DNA of 64,000 nt from Caulobacter sp. NIBR1757 (GTDB taxonomy: Bacteria > Pseudomonadota > Alphaproteobacteria > Caulobacterales > Caulobacteraceae): positions 3,298,501 to 3,362,500 of the forward strand of contig NZ_CP115463.1 of the NCBI RefSeq assembly GCF_027912495.1, in the 5' to 3' direction. The position numbers and the translations under genes were made by a program. Positions 9,056 through 18,292 of this stretch are shown here, piece by piece (positions within the stretch are counted from its first letter, which is position 1; the number at the start of each line of letters is the position of its first letter). The notes under the pieces were generated by a model. That model searched no databases. It was not told where the DNA came from and saw nothing but the letters and a program-made list of their open reading frames with translations.

Positions 9056-11074
9056 GTGAAATTGTCTTATCGAGTCTTGGGGGCCGTCGCGGCCGCCGTC
9101 CTAACCATCGGGGCCGCCGGCGCCGGTCTGGCCACCGCCCAGACGGCGCCCGCCACGCCGCCAACGGCCGAGGATTTCAGCCGCACCGCGGCCATCCGCC
9201 AGGTCACCATCTCGCCCGACGGCAAGCATATCGCCGCCATCCGCTCCGATGACGGCGTCCGCAGCGTGGTCTCGATCTGGTCGACGGCCGACATGAAGAA
9301 GCCGGCCACCAACATCGGCTGCGGCGATCGCGGCGATTGCCAGGGCGTGCAGTTCGTCAAGAACGATCGCATCGGCGTGGTCGTCCGCCAGCTGGTCACC
9401 GAAGGCACCGACAAGGACTACCGCTTCCGCCTGATGATCACCGATCTGGAAGGCAAGGACTGGAAGACCACCACCGGCGATTCCGACCAGGGCTCGAAAG
9501 AGGCCGCCAACGTGCTGGACCTGCTGCCGCGGGACCCCAAGAACATCCTGGTGATGACCCGCGAGGGGGCGTTCAAGCTGAACGTCTACACCGGCAACAT
9601 GGCCAAGATCTACAACCGCTCGGACAAGTTCGGCGGCGAGCAGACCGACAACAACGGCGACATCCGCGCCCGCCAGACCGTCGACTATGAAGGCGGCCGC
9701 CTCTACGTCGCCCAGTACGTCCGCGACAAGTCGGGCAGCTGGAGCGAGCTGTTCCGTTACTTCGCGGCCGACCGCGAGCAGATGGACCTCATCGGCTTCA
9801 CCGAAGATCCCAACATCGCCTACGTCCAGACCAACAAGGGCCGGGACAAGGCGGCGATCATTCTCTACGACATCGCCGCCCGCAAGCCGCTGGAAACCGC
9901 CTTCGAGATCAAGCTGTTCGATTCGACTGGCGTTCGCACCTCGAACGCGGCCAAGGACGTCGGCCGCCTGCTGGGCTTCAGCTACGCCGGGGCGAGCCAG
10001 GAAGACTACTGGGTCGATCCGCAGCTGGACGGCCTGCAGAAGGGCCTGCGCAAGGCGCTGGGAATCAAGACCACCAAGCTGGCCTGGGTCGATCCGGCCA
10101 GCGGCGACAAGGCCAACCTCTCGATCGCCGACGGCGCGGACGTCAAGCTCAACAGCTGGTCCGACGACTTCAAGTACGCCATCGTCGTCAAGACCGGCCC
10201 CAGCACCCCGGCTGAATACTACCTGCTGACCGACGGCGGTCAGCTGACCCTGCTCGGCAAGCAGCGCCCGTGGATGACCCCGGCCAAGCTTCAGGCCCTG
10301 GGCGCCACCAAGCTGATTCAGTACGCGGCCCGTGACGGCCTGATGGTGCCGGCCTTCCTGACCTCGCCGAACCCTGCGCTGTACGGCCCCGGCCCCTACC
10401 CGACCATCGTTACGCCGCACGGCGGCCCCTGGGCCCGCGACTACCTGACCTGGGACGGTTCGGGCTGGACGCAGTACTTCGCCTCGCGCGGCTATGCCGT
10501 GCTGCAGCCGCAGTACCGCGGTTCGGACGGCTGGGGCCAGAAGCTGTGGCGCGCCGGCGACAACGAATGGGGCCAGAAGATGCAGGACGACATGGACGAC
10601 GGGGTGAAATACCTGATCGCCCAGAAGATCGCCGCCCCGGATCGCGTCGCCATGCACGGCTACAGCTACGGCGGCTACGCGGCCATGGCGGCCGCGGTTC
10701 GTCCCAACAACATCTATCAGTGCTCCGTCGCCGGCGCAGGCGTCGCCGAACTGGATCAGTTCCGCGAACGCCTGAACCAGGGCTACCTGAAAGAGGCGCA
10801 ACGGCCGACCATCGGCGGCCTCCAGCCGCTGGATCACGCCGGCGAACTGGCGATCCCGATCTTCCTCTATCACGGGGAACTGGACATCACCGTGCCGATC
10901 ACCCAGTCCCAACGCTTCGTCGCCGCCGCCAAGCGGTCCGGCAAGCCGGTCAAGTTCCTGGAGCTCAAGAACATGGGCCACCAGTCGAACAAGTGGGAGC
11001 CGGGCCAGGTCGGCCAGGTGCTCAACGCCATCGACACCTACCTGCGCACCGAGTGCGGCCCGGGCGGCCTCTAG
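9056..11074 (+). CDS. Secreted S9 family (prolyl oligopeptidase-like) serine peptidase
   Basis: The start chosen is GTG 9056 (VKLSYRVLGAV), with GGGG upstream and a clean signal peptide cleaving near 'ATAQ|TAPATPP'; the same frame also opens at TTG 8993. About 672 residues. An N-terminal beta-propeller-like part ('ISPDGKHIAAIRSDDG') is followed by the S9 alpha/beta-hydrolase domain. It carries 'GPYPTIVTPHGGPWARD', the nucleophile elbow 'HGYSYGGYAAM', the Asp region 'LYHGELDITVPI' and the catalytic His in 'ELKNMGHQSN'. It should cut oligopeptides in the periplasm. Divergent pairing with TBDR 1 suggests that peptides entering through the receptor are its substrates. A terminator follows. Confidence 0.9.
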   Translation: MKLSYRVLGAVAAAVLTIGAAGAGLATAQTAPATPPTAEDFSRTAAIRQVTISPDGKHIAAIRSDDGVRSVVSIWSTADMKKPATNIGCGDRGDCQGVQFVKNDRIGVVVRQLVTEGTDKDYRFRLMITDLEGKDWKTTTGDSDQGSKEAANVLDLLPRDPKNILVMTREGAFKLNVYTGNMAKIYNRSDKFGGEQTDNNGDIRARQTVDYEGGRLYVAQYVRDKSGSWSELFRYFAADREQMDLIGFTEDPNIAYVQTNKGRDKAAIILYDIAARKPLETAFEIKLFDSTGVRTSNAAKDVGRLLGFSYAGASQEDYWVDPQLDGLQKGLRKALGIKTTKLAWVDPASGDKANLSIADGADVKLNSWSDDFKYAIVVKTGPSTPAEYYLLTDGGQLTLLGKQRPWMTPAKLQALGATKLIQYAARDGLMVPAFLTSPNPALYGPGPYPTIVTPHGGPWARDYLTWDGSGWTQYFASRGYAVLQPQYRGSDGWGQKLWRAGDNEWGQKMQDDMDDGVKYLIAQKIAAPDRVAMHGYSYGGYAAMAAAVRPNNIYQCSVAGAGVAELDQFRERLNQGYLKEAQRPTIGGLQPLDHAGELAIPIFLYHGELDITVPITQSQRFVAAAKRSGKPVKFLELKNMGHQSNKWEPGQVGQVLNAIDTYLRTECGPGGL

Positions 11075-11098
11075 GCCCGGTTCACCTCATGAAGACCG

Positions 11099-11126
11099 AA
11101 AGGGCGGGGAGCAATCCCCGCCCTTT
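11099..11126 (+). terminator. Intrinsic terminator of the S9 peptidase gene
   Basis: A perfect 12-bp stem (11099-11110 with 11115-11126) with the GNRA loop GCAA, followed by CTCTTT. Confidence 0.85.
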
Positions 11127-11148
11127 CTCTTTGGGGGGAAGGAAACGG

Positions 11149-11219
11149 GGACACATTGAATTGCCGCGTGCAGTGGCGCTGACGCTCGCTCCGTCGGGGC
11201 GCGGCAATTCAGTGTGTCC
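11149..11219. repeat. REP-like inverted repeat
   Basis: Arms of 20 nt (11149-11168 and 11200-11219) match as an inverted repeat at 19 of 20 positions, with outer ends GGACACA/TGTGTCC. They enclose about 31 nt. The element sits between two convergent genes, the usual place for REP/BIME elements. Confidence 0.65.
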
Positions 11220-12692
11220 TTAGGGCTCCAGGCCCGCCTCGCGCAGGATCTTCAGAGCCGGTTCGAAACCCGGGCCGTAGCGGCGCCACAGGCCGATGCT
11301 GCGGTCGTGCAGCGGCTCGCGGACCTGCACGGCCGAGGCGGTCGAGACGCCGGCCGTATTGCGATGGAAGTCGAGGCAGGCCGGGTCCCAGGCGAGGCCG
11401 CAGAAATCGAGGACGCCGCGAATCTGCCGTTCCGGGTCGGCGACCAGGGCCTCGTAGTCAATGACCCGGTAGCGATCGGGCGGCAGCAGGCGCTCCCAGG
11501 CGGCGCTGAGCGCCTCCAGGCCGGCGACGTAGCGGGCGGTGTCTTCCAGATCGTAGGCGTAGTCGTGGAAAACCGAGCCCGAGGCGAAGAACTGGCGATA
11601 GTTGCCCAGCACGGTGTCGGCCGGACGGCGGCGCATGCGCAGGATGCGGGCGCCCGGCAGGGCCCGTGAGATCAGGCCGGCGAAGATCAGGTTGAACGGC
11701 CGCTTGTCGGTGAAGCGCGGCGTCGTCCCGGCCAGGGAGGCCGCCGCCTCCAGATAGGTCTTGCCGACCATCGCCGCCGGAGCGCCGGCGGTGCGCAGCA
11801 TGATCTCGGCGCTGGGGCTGCGTTCGACCTGCAGGCCGGCGATGCGCAGGGCCAGCAACGGCATGGCGCGCAATTCCCCCGCCGAGGTGACCTGTCGGTG
11901 ACTGGAGAGGATGCGGTCCAGCAGGGTGGTGCCCGAGCGCGGCGGACCGACGACAAAGATCGGGGCGTCGGACGGATCGCCCTGCCCGGTCGGCCCCCGG
12001 GACCAGGCGACCGGCGCCGCCTCGAAGGCGGCGACGGCGGCGGCGACGTCGAAACGGCGGGCGCGGCGGCGGGGGGCCTTGGCGCGGGTCAGGATGGCGA
12101 GGGCGGCCGGCGCGTCGCCGAGCGTCTCCTGGGCGCGCGCCAGGGCGTGGCCGAAGCCGAGGCTGCGCTCCTCGTCGCCGGCGGCCCCGGCCAGCAGGCG
12201 CTCGAGGGCGGCGACATCGCCCGCCGTCGGCCGCCAGCCGGGCAGGCCGGACAGACTGAACCAGGCCTTGTCGTCGGCGGGCGCCAGGGCCAGCGTCCGG
12301 CGAAGCGCCGCTTCAGCCTCGGCGAACTGGCCCGCATGCTGGGCGCCCCAGGCCAGATTCCTGAGGATGGCGGCATCCCTGGGCGCCAGGGCGGCCGCCC
12401 GGCGGAACAGGGCCAGGGCCTCGTCGAAGTCGGCTGTGCGGTTGAGGATGTGACCCAGACGGTCGAGGGATTTGGCGTCAATGCCGGGGAGGTCCCGCGC
12501 CGCCCGGGCGCCGGATCGGGCCCCGTCGATGTCGCCCCAGGTCAGCCGCTCGAGGGCCAGGCGCGCGGCCAGGGCCGGATCGCGGGGACTGAGTATGACC
12601 GCCTGCTCGAAGGCGCGGATGGCGCCGGCATGGTCGCGGCGGGCGCTGGCCGCCATGCCCTCGTCCCGCCACTGCTCCGCTGAACCGCTCAT
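11220..12692 (-). CDS. TPR-containing sulfotransferase 1
   Basis: The start is ATG 12692, with GAGGAAC 7 nt upstream. About 490 residues. Residues 1-200 are TPR-type helical repeats ('EALALFRRAAALAPRDAAIL', 'AEAALRRTLALAPADDKAW'). The C-terminal half is a PAPS-dependent sulfotransferase: the 5'-phosphosulfate loop 'PRSGTTLLDR' is at 251-260, and the 3'-phosphate region 'RILRMRRRPADTVLGN' is near 365. The fold class includes eukaryotic tyrosylprotein sulfotransferases and bacterial peptide sulfotransferases, so a protein or peptide acceptor is plausible but unproven. No signal peptide is visible; it should act in the cytoplasm. It follows TBDR 2 on the same strand, although the receptor's terminator lies between them. 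Confidence 0.88.
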   Translation of the reverse strand: MSGSAEQWRDEGMAASARRDHAGAIRAFEQAVILSPRDPALAARLALERLTWGDIDGARSGARAARDLPGIDAKSLDRLGHILNRTADFDEALALFRRAAALAPRDAAILRNLAWGAQHAGQFAEAEAALRRTLALAPADDKAWFSLSGLPGWRPTAGDVAALERLLAGAAGDEERSLGFGHALARAQETLGDAPAALAILTRAKAPRRRARRFDVAAAVAAFEAAPVAWSRGPTGQGDPSDAPIFVVGPPRSGTTLLDRILSSHRQVTSAGELRAMPLLALRIAGLQVERSPSAEIMLRTAGAPAAMVGKTYLEAAASLAGTTPRFTDKRPFNLIFAGLISRALPGARILRMRRRPADTVLGNYRQFFASGSVFHDYAYDLEDTARYVAGLEALSAAWERLLPPDRYRVIDYEALVADPERQIRGVLDFCGLAWDPACLDFHRNTAGVSTASAVQVREPLHDRSIGLWRRYGPGFEPALKILREAGLEP

Positions 12693-12755
12693 GGCCCGTT
12701 CCTCGCCGGTCGGACGCGGGCCCGTCAAGCCCCGCGGGAGAGCACCCAAACGAAA

Positions 12756-12782
12756 GGCGGCGGACCTTTTGGGTCCGCCGCC
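12756..12782 (-). terminator. Intrinsic terminator of the second TBDR gene
   Basis: A perfect 11-bp stem (12782-12772 with 12766-12756) followed on the minus strand by TTTCGTTT, 28 nt after the receptor stop. Confidence 0.8.
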
Positions 12783-12809
12783 TCCGTTACTCAGATCAAC
12801 CTGGGTTGC

Positions 12810-15713
12810 TTAGAAGTCCAGGGTGAAGCCCACGAACACGTAGCGGCCCAGGGCATCGTAGGTCTGCGGGTAGGTGTTACCGTTGCCGGTGGTGCCCACG
12901 CTGCGCGAGATCGGCGGATCGTTGTCGAGAACGTTGTTCACACCGACGCGGAAGGAGGCGCTGTCGGTCGCCTTCCACGAAGCGAACAGGTCGAAGTAGT
13001 TCTCGGCGTCGAAGGTGCCGTCCAGCGGACGGTCGCCGGTTTCCAGCTCGACTTCGCCGATGTAGCGCCAGGTGCCGGAGATATCGACGCCCCACGGGGT
13101 GTCGTAGGACACCCGGAAGCGGTGACGCCATTCCGGAGCCGGAACGCCGCAGCTCGGACCGAACTTGCCGAGGCAGTCGCCGTTGTTGGCCGAGTTCAGA
13201 TCCTTCAGCAGGGTGCCGACGAAGTTGAAGCTCAGGCCACCCGCGTCGCCGAGGTCGTAGGAGTAGTTGCCGACGAAGTCGTAGCCTTGGGTTTCAAGGA
13301 AGCCGACGTTGATGTTGAAGTCTTCAACGGAGCTGCCGTTCGTCCACAGGTTGCCCAGGGCGTTACGGTTGATGCGGGCGCAGGCGACCGGATCATTGTC
13401 TTCGTAGCAGGCGGCGACGGTGTTGGCCGCGCCGAAGGTGGTGATGATGTTGGTCACTTCAATGTTGAAGTAGTCGACCGACAGGGTGAAGCCCGGCAGG
13501 AAGGTCGGGGTGAAGACCACGCCGACGGTGTAGGTCTTGGCTTCTTCCGGCTCGAGGTTGGGGTTACCACCACCGAACAGGTTGTACTGGCCAGCCGGGC
13601 TGTCCAGCGAGGCCGCGCCGTATTGAGCGGGCGTCACGCCGGTCGCCTGGCACTGGGCCAGGGTGGCGGTCATGGCCGGACCGCAGGGATCCTCGTCCAT
13701 GTCGAACAGGCCAAGGCCCTGGGCCGTGAACAGTTCGATCACGTTCGGGGCGCGGACGGCCTTCTGGTAGCTGGCGCGGAAGCGGAAGTCTTCCATCGGG
13801 GCCCAGTCACCGGCGATCTTGTAGGTGTCGGTGTTGACGCCCGTGCCGTAGTCCGAGAAGCGGTAGGCGAACTCGGCCGACAGCAGCTTGGCGCCCGGCA
13901 TGTCCTCGATCAGCGGAACCCGCAGTTCGGCGAAGAGGTCGTAGACCTCGGTCGCGCCGCTGAGGCCGATGGTCGGGCCACCCTGGCCGGCGAGGTCGCC
14001 GGTCGCGAAGGCGTTGTCGGTGTCGGAGGTCAGTTGGTCGCGGCGGTATTCCGCACCGAACGCCACTTGCACGCCGTTGGTGGTCCAGGGCGTCTTGACG
14101 CCGTAAGAGCCGAGATCGCCGGCCACCGAGGCGGTGACAACCTGCTGCGTGGTCGCGGCGCGCTGGATACCCGGCACTTGCAGGTAGTCCAGGGCTTCGT
14201 CGGTCACGCCGCCGAGGGTGAAGATGTTGTACGGGACGCAGTTCGGGTCCGTACCATCAACCACCGAACGACAGGTCGGGGTGCCGCCGACCGAGACGAC
14301 GTCCAGGGCGCGGTTCAGACGCGTGACCGAGAAGTCGTTGCGGTAGATGCGCGACAGCTGGACGCGGCTGTAGATGCCGGACAGGTCGTAGGACCAGTTG
14401 TCGTCGAACTGGCCGCGAACGCCGAGAACGGCGCGGTACGACTGGTAGCGCAGGTCGTCCTGACGACCGCCGCCTTCGACGTTACGACGACCGATGTAGA
14501 GGTCTTCGTCGGTGTCGGCGGCGATTTCGGCGGCGTCACAACCGATGGCGCCCGACTGTTGGGCCGACAGCAGCGGGTTCCCACAGTTGATGGTGCCGGT
14601 GCTGAAGAAGTTACCCGACGGCGCGATCTGGGCGACCGTGCTGTAGTCGGTGAACATCAGCTGGGTGAAGACTTCGGCGTGGTCGTTCACTTCATAACGG
14701 CCAACGGCGCCGAGCGAGTAACGCTCGTCGGGGCGCTGGTAGAAGTTGATTGGGCCGAAGTTGTAGGCGTTGACGTTGGCGTCGTAGTTCACGAACGTGC
14801 TGCCAGCGCCGACCGTGTAGGCGAAGGTCGAGAAGTCGGTGAACTGACCCGGGAACGAGGTGCCCGAACCACCGCAGGTGAAGGTCTTCGGACGCACGGC
14901 GGCGGGAGCGCCAACCGTACAGGCCGAGAAGTCGCGGTCGGCCTGCATCACTTCGTCGTTGTTACGGTAGGTGACGTAGGCGGTCACGTTGCCCTTGTCG
15001 TCCGGCGAGGAGACGCCGAGCAGGACGGAGACTTCCTTGCCGTAGCCGTCCATGACGTTGTCGTCGGGCAGCTTGAAGTTATCTTCGTTGGTCAGACCGC
15101 GACGGGCGACTTCCTCACGGATGTTGCCGGGGCCGTCGTAGTCGTTGTGGTGCTGGTAGAAGCTGTACTGGCCGGAGACCTGAACGCCTTCGAAGTCCTT
15201 CTTCATGATGAAGTTGACGACGCCGGCGATGGCGTCCGAACCGTAGACGGCCGAGGCGCCGCCGGTCAGGACTTCAACGCGCTCGACGAGAGCGGCCGGG
15301 ATCTGGTTGAGGTCGGCGGCCGGATCGTTCGGCGAGCCGTAGGGCATGCGGCGACCGTCGACCAGCACCAGGGTGCGGACCGAGCCGAGGCCGCGAAGGT
15401 CGACCGTGGCGGTGCCGGAGGCGCCGTTCGAAACCGTCGAGTTCTGCGCGGCGAAAGCCTGCGGCAGCTGGTTGACCAGGTCTTCGACCCGGGTCACGCC
15501 CTGGGTGGCGATATCTTCCGAGGTCACCTGGGTGATCGGGCTGGTGGTCACCAGGTTCGGCTGCGGGATACGCGAGCCGGTGATGAAGACGGCGTCAACA
15601 TCGCCTTCCGCGTCCTGAGCGAAAGCCGGAGCGGCAGACGCCAGGGCGGCGAAAGCGGCGCCGCAGATCATCGTGGACGCCAGCAGGCGGCCGCGCGTGG
15701 TTTGAAGTTTCAA
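12810..15713 (-). CDS. TonB-dependent outer-membrane receptor 2
   Basis: A TTG start at 15713 is preferred: GGAGGG sits 7 nt upstream and it opens a proper signal peptide (KLQTTRGRLLAS... to 'APAFA|QDAEG'). The frame also continues upstream to 15770. About 967 residues. The plug has 'VDAVFITGSRIPQPN', 'VDLRGLGSVRTLVLVDGRR' and 'VLTGGASAVYGSDAIAGVVN'; the barrel ends 'GRYVFVGFTLDF' with the C-terminal Phe. It belongs to the same FITGSRI/LRGLG subgroup as TBDR 1 and is thus a paralogue. The ligand is unknown; the nearby sulfotransferase and peptide-type ABC genes suggest a peptide. The leader contains a perfect 22-bp palindrome. Confidence 0.95.
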   Translation of the reverse strand: MKLQTTRGRLLASTMICGAAFAALASAAPAFAQDAEGDVDAVFITGSRIPQPNLVTTSPITQVTSEDIATQGVTRVEDLVNQLPQAFAAQNSTVSNGASGTATVDLRGLGSVRTLVLVDGRRMPYGSPNDPAADLNQIPAALVERVEVLTGGASAVYGSDAIAGVVNFIMKKDFEGVQVSGQYSFYQHHNDYDGPGNIREEVARRGLTNEDNFKLPDDNVMDGYGKEVSVLLGVSSPDDKGNVTAYVTYRNNDEVMQADRDFSACTVGAPAAVRPKTFTCGGSGTSFPGQFTDFSTFAYTVGAGSTFVNYDANVNAYNFGPINFYQRPDERYSLGAVGRYEVNDHAEVFTQLMFTDYSTVAQIAPSGNFFSTGTINCGNPLLSAQQSGAIGCDAAEIAADTDEDLYIGRRNVEGGGRQDDLRYQSYRAVLGVRGQFDDNWSYDLSGIYSRVQLSRIYRNDFSVTRLNRALDVVSVGGTPTCRSVVDGTDPNCVPYNIFTLGGVTDEALDYLQVPGIQRAATTQQVVTASVAGDLGSYGVKTPWTTNGVQVAFGAEYRRDQLTSDTDNAFATGDLAGQGGPTIGLSGATEVYDLFAELRVPLIEDMPGAKLLSAEFAYRFSDYGTGVNTDTYKIAGDWAPMEDFRFRASYQKAVRAPNVIELFTAQGLGLFDMDEDPCGPAMTATLAQCQATGVTPAQYGAASLDSPAGQYNLFGGGNPNLEPEEAKTYTVGVVFTPTFLPGFTLSVDYFNIEVTNIITTFGAANTVAACYEDNDPVACARINRNALGNLWTNGSSVEDFNINVGFLETQGYDFVGNYSYDLGDAGGLSFNFVGTLLKDLNSANNGDCLGKFGPSCGVPAPEWRHRFRVSYDTPWGVDISGTWRYIGEVELETGDRPLDGTFDAENYFDLFASWKATDSASFRVGVNNVLDNDPPISRSVGTTGNGNTYPQTYDALGRYVFVGFTLDF

Positions 15714-16076
15714 CTTAGTCCCTCCGAGCCAGCACGCCGTTTTGTCGGTCGTGCTTCCCCTCAAAAGCATGAATTCGGGCCTCCCGGACGCACATGTGCG
15801 TCCGGTTACGCCAGCAATAGGCCCGGGCCAGAACAGCGGTCAACGCTCATTGCCGATCCGTAATGATATCGACGCCAGATTGTCGCATCCGCGCCACAGC
15901 CGCCGCGTAGGGGGGCGGGTTTGGCCGCAAACCGCCCTGTGGAAGGCAGAATCGCCCCGCTAACGCCGTTCGATCATGGCTGCGGAGCGGCGATTCCGGG
16001 GCGGCCGTTACAGGCCGAAGCCACAGCCACCGGCCCCGACCTCGACCGCGCCTCGCCCCGCGCGGGTCGGCCCGAC
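15714..16076. other. Intergenic leader of TBDR 2 with a perfect 22-bp palindrome
   Basis: 363 bp without a gene. At 15784-15805 there is a perfect 22-bp palindrome with arms CCGGACGCACA and TGTGCGTCCGG, 71-92 nt upstream of the receptor start. As RNA it would form a hairpin with a CATG loop; as DNA it is a candidate operator. The remaining sequence towards 16076 shows nothing recognisable. Confidence 0.55.
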
Positions 16077-17702
16077 TCAGCGGGCCCCTTTGACGCACAT
16101 CCAGCGGGTGCGGTGGTGGTCGACCAGGTTGTCGACAAAACCGGTGATCCTGGGATTCACCAGGTTCTTGTTGATGTAGAAATAGAGCGGCGCGATCGGG
16201 GCGTCGTTGAGCATCATGGTCTCGGCCTCGCGCAGGTAGTCGGCGCGCCGGTCGGCGTCGGGCTCGTTGTCGGCCTTGGCCATCAGGGCGTCGTAGGCCG
16301 GATTGTTGTAATCGCCGTAGTTCTGCGGCCCGTAGTTGGACTTCTCCATGTCCAGGAAGCTGGTCGGGTCGTTGTAGTCGGCGATCCAGGCGGCGTCGGC
16401 GGCCTCGAAGTTGCGCACCCGGTAGTCGGCGTAGGAGACCTGACCTTCCTGCTGGGCGAGCGTTACCTGGACTCCGACTTCCTTCCAGTCGGACTGCAGG
16501 GCCGGAGTGAACTGCATGGGATCGGCGCTGTTGCGGTGCTTGAGCTCGAACTTCAGCGGGTTCTTCGGGCCATAGCCGGCGGCGGCCAGCAGTTCGCGGG
16601 CCTTCTCCTGGCGCTGCTTCAGCGGCCAGCTCGCCCAGTAGGGACCAGGGGATGCCTTGTAGTTGGCGACGCCGGGCGGAACCTTGGTGTTGGCCGGAAG
16701 TTGGCCGCCGCGCAGCAGCCCCTTGGCGATGAAATCGCGGTCGATGGCCATGGCCAGGGCCTGACGCACCCGCAGATCCTTGAAGGCCGGCACCTTGCTG
16801 TTCGGGCGCCGGTTGAAGGCGATGTAGGTGAGGCCGAGGTAGGTATTGGTGTGCACATAGCCCGGCATCTTCTGACGCAGGCGGGCGATGCGGTTGGAGG
16901 CGATGTCGGTGTTGATGTCCAGCTCGCCGCGCTCGACCCGCCGCTCGGCCGAGATGGCGTCGGTGGTCGGGTACCAGTAGACCTCGTCGACGCAGACGCT
17001 GGAGGCTTCCCAGAAGCGGGGATTCTTCACGGTGTGGACGCTGTCGCCCAGCTTCCAGTCCTTGAGGATGTAGGGGCCGTTGCTGACCAGGTTGCCCGGC
17101 TTGACCCACTGGTCGCCGAGCTTTTCGACGACGTGCCTGGGCACCGGATAAAGGACATGGTGGCGGGTCAGTTCCGGCAGGTAGGCGGCCGGGTGGTTGA
17201 GGGTGATCTCGACGGTCCGCGAATCGGGCGCGCGGACGCCCAGGGCCTCAAGCGGAGCCTTGCCGCTGTTCACCGCCTCGGCATTCTTGATCAGGAAGAT
17301 CAGCGAGGCGTACTCGGACGCCGTGTCGGGATCGAGCACCCGGCGCAGGGAATAGACGAAGTCGTCGGCGGTGACCGGCAGGCCGTCGGACCACACCGCG
17401 TCACGCAGGTGGAAGGTCCAGACCAGGCCATCGGCGCTGACTTCCCAGCGCTCGGCCATGCCGGGAATGGTCGTGCCGTCGGCGGCCGACTGGGTCAGGC
17501 CGATGAACAGGTCGCTCTGGATGCGGTCCTCCCAGGTGCCGGTCGACTTGTGCGGATCGAGGGTGGCGGGCTCGGAGGTGTTGCCGATGGTCAGGCAGAT
17601 CTTGCCCTGCGGACAGGGCGGGCGTGAGACCGGCTGTTCGCCGCAACCGGCCAGGGACAGGCCGGCCAGGACGACGCCGATGAGGAAGAGATTGCGGATC
17701 AC
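16077..17702 (-). CDS. Peptide ABC transporter substrate-binding lipoprotein (OppA/DppA-like, SBP_bac_5)
   Basis: GTG start at 17702, chosen because it opens a lipoprotein signal 'VLAGLSLAGC' with Cys near residue 19. 541 residues. Family features are 'TSEPATLDPHKSTGTWEDRI' near the mature N-terminus, 'LPVTADDFVYSLRRVLDP', 'LVSNGPYILKDWKLGD', 'DLRVRQALAMAIDRDFI' and 'DYNDPTSFLDM'. Such proteins bind oligopeptides or dipeptides in the periplasm and deliver them to the Opp/Dpp permeases. The permeases lie just beyond the oppositely oriented gene at 17749-18288. No ATPase genes are in the window. Confidence 0.92.
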   Translation of the reverse strand: MIRNLFLIGVVLAGLSLAGCGEQPVSRPPCPQGKICLTIGNTSEPATLDPHKSTGTWEDRIQSDLFIGLTQSAADGTTIPGMAERWEVSADGLVWTFHLRDAVWSDGLPVTADDFVYSLRRVLDPDTASEYASLIFLIKNAEAVNSGKAPLEALGVRAPDSRTVEITLNHPAAYLPELTRHHVLYPVPRHVVEKLGDQWVKPGNLVSNGPYILKDWKLGDSVHTVKNPRFWEASSVCVDEVYWYPTTDAISAERRVERGELDINTDIASNRIARLRQKMPGYVHTNTYLGLTYIAFNRRPNSKVPAFKDLRVRQALAMAIDRDFIAKGLLRGGQLPANTKVPPGVANYKASPGPYWASWPLKQRQEKARELLAAAGYGPKNPLKFELKHRNSADPMQFTPALQSDWKEVGVQVTLAQQEGQVSYADYRVRNFEAADAAWIADYNDPTSFLDMEKSNYGPQNYGDYNNPAYDALMAKADNEPDADRRADYLREAETMMLNDAPIAPLYFYINKNLVNPRITGFVDNLVDHHRTRWMCVKGAR

Positions 17703-17748
17703 GCTGGGTCGGCCTTCAATGGCGGCTGTTCTGGAGTCGGAGACGGTC

Positions 17749-18288
17749 ATGACGCTACGCCCCACAAGCATGGGAAGAGGACTGGCTGTGGCCGGTCTGG
17801 TGATTCTGATGGCGGGCGGCGCCGTCGCCGCCGACAAGAAGGGCGAACGGGCCGGCGCCCTGAAGGCCGTCGTCGACTGCCGCGCCATCGCCGATCCGGG
17901 CGAACGCCTGGCCTGTTTCGACAAGGCCGCCGCGGCGCTGGACGCCGCCGAGGCCAAGGGCGATGTCGTCGTCGTCGATCGCGGCCAGATGCGCGAGGCC
18001 CGCAAGGCCGCCTTCGGCTTCAACTTCCAGATGCCCAGCTTCATGACCCAGGGCGAGAAGGAAGAGGAACTGACCCGGCTCGAAACCACCATCGCCTCCT
18101 CGCGGCTGAATGCGAGCGGCAAATGGGTGGTCAAGCTGGCCGACGGCGCGACCTGGACCCAGATCGACACCGAGAAGGTCCGCAAGCTGCCGGCCGGGGC
18201 GCCGGTCACCATCAAGGCCGCCAGCCTGGGCAGCTACATGCTCAGCGTGAAGGGCTACGGCTCGTTCCGGGCCAAACGCGAGAACTGA
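17749..18288 (+). CDS. Periplasmic protein of unknown function, CxxI/ERLACFD motif
   Basis: ATG 17749 with a GGAG-rich upstream region; 179 residues. A signal peptide (about residues 8-28, ending 'GGAVAA|DKKG') precedes 'VDCRAIADPGERLACFDKAA'. This Cys-x(12)-Cys pattern is shared by a group of small exported proteobacterial proteins, including some type VI secretion-associated ones, and probably forms a disulfide. The middle is charged and helical; the C-terminus looks like a small beta domain ('KWVVKLADGATWTQIDTE'). It is inserted on the opposite strand between the permease and binding-protein genes. No function can be assigned. Confidence 0.75.
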   Translation: MTLRPTSMGRGLAVAGLVILMAGGAVAADKKGERAGALKAVVDCRAIADPGERLACFDKAAAALDAAEAKGDVVVVDRGQMREARKAAFGFNFQMPSFMTQGEKEEELTRLETTIASSRLNASGKWVVKLADGATWTQIDTEKVRKLPAGAPVTIKAASLGSYMLSVKGYGSFRAKREN

Positions 18289-18292
18289 CACC

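Noticed and set aside
13122..15863. 913-codon plus-strand open frame opposite TBDR 2
   Set aside because: Antisense shadow of the receptor with no motif or ribosome-binding site; the same applies to 43372-46125 and 51340-53574.
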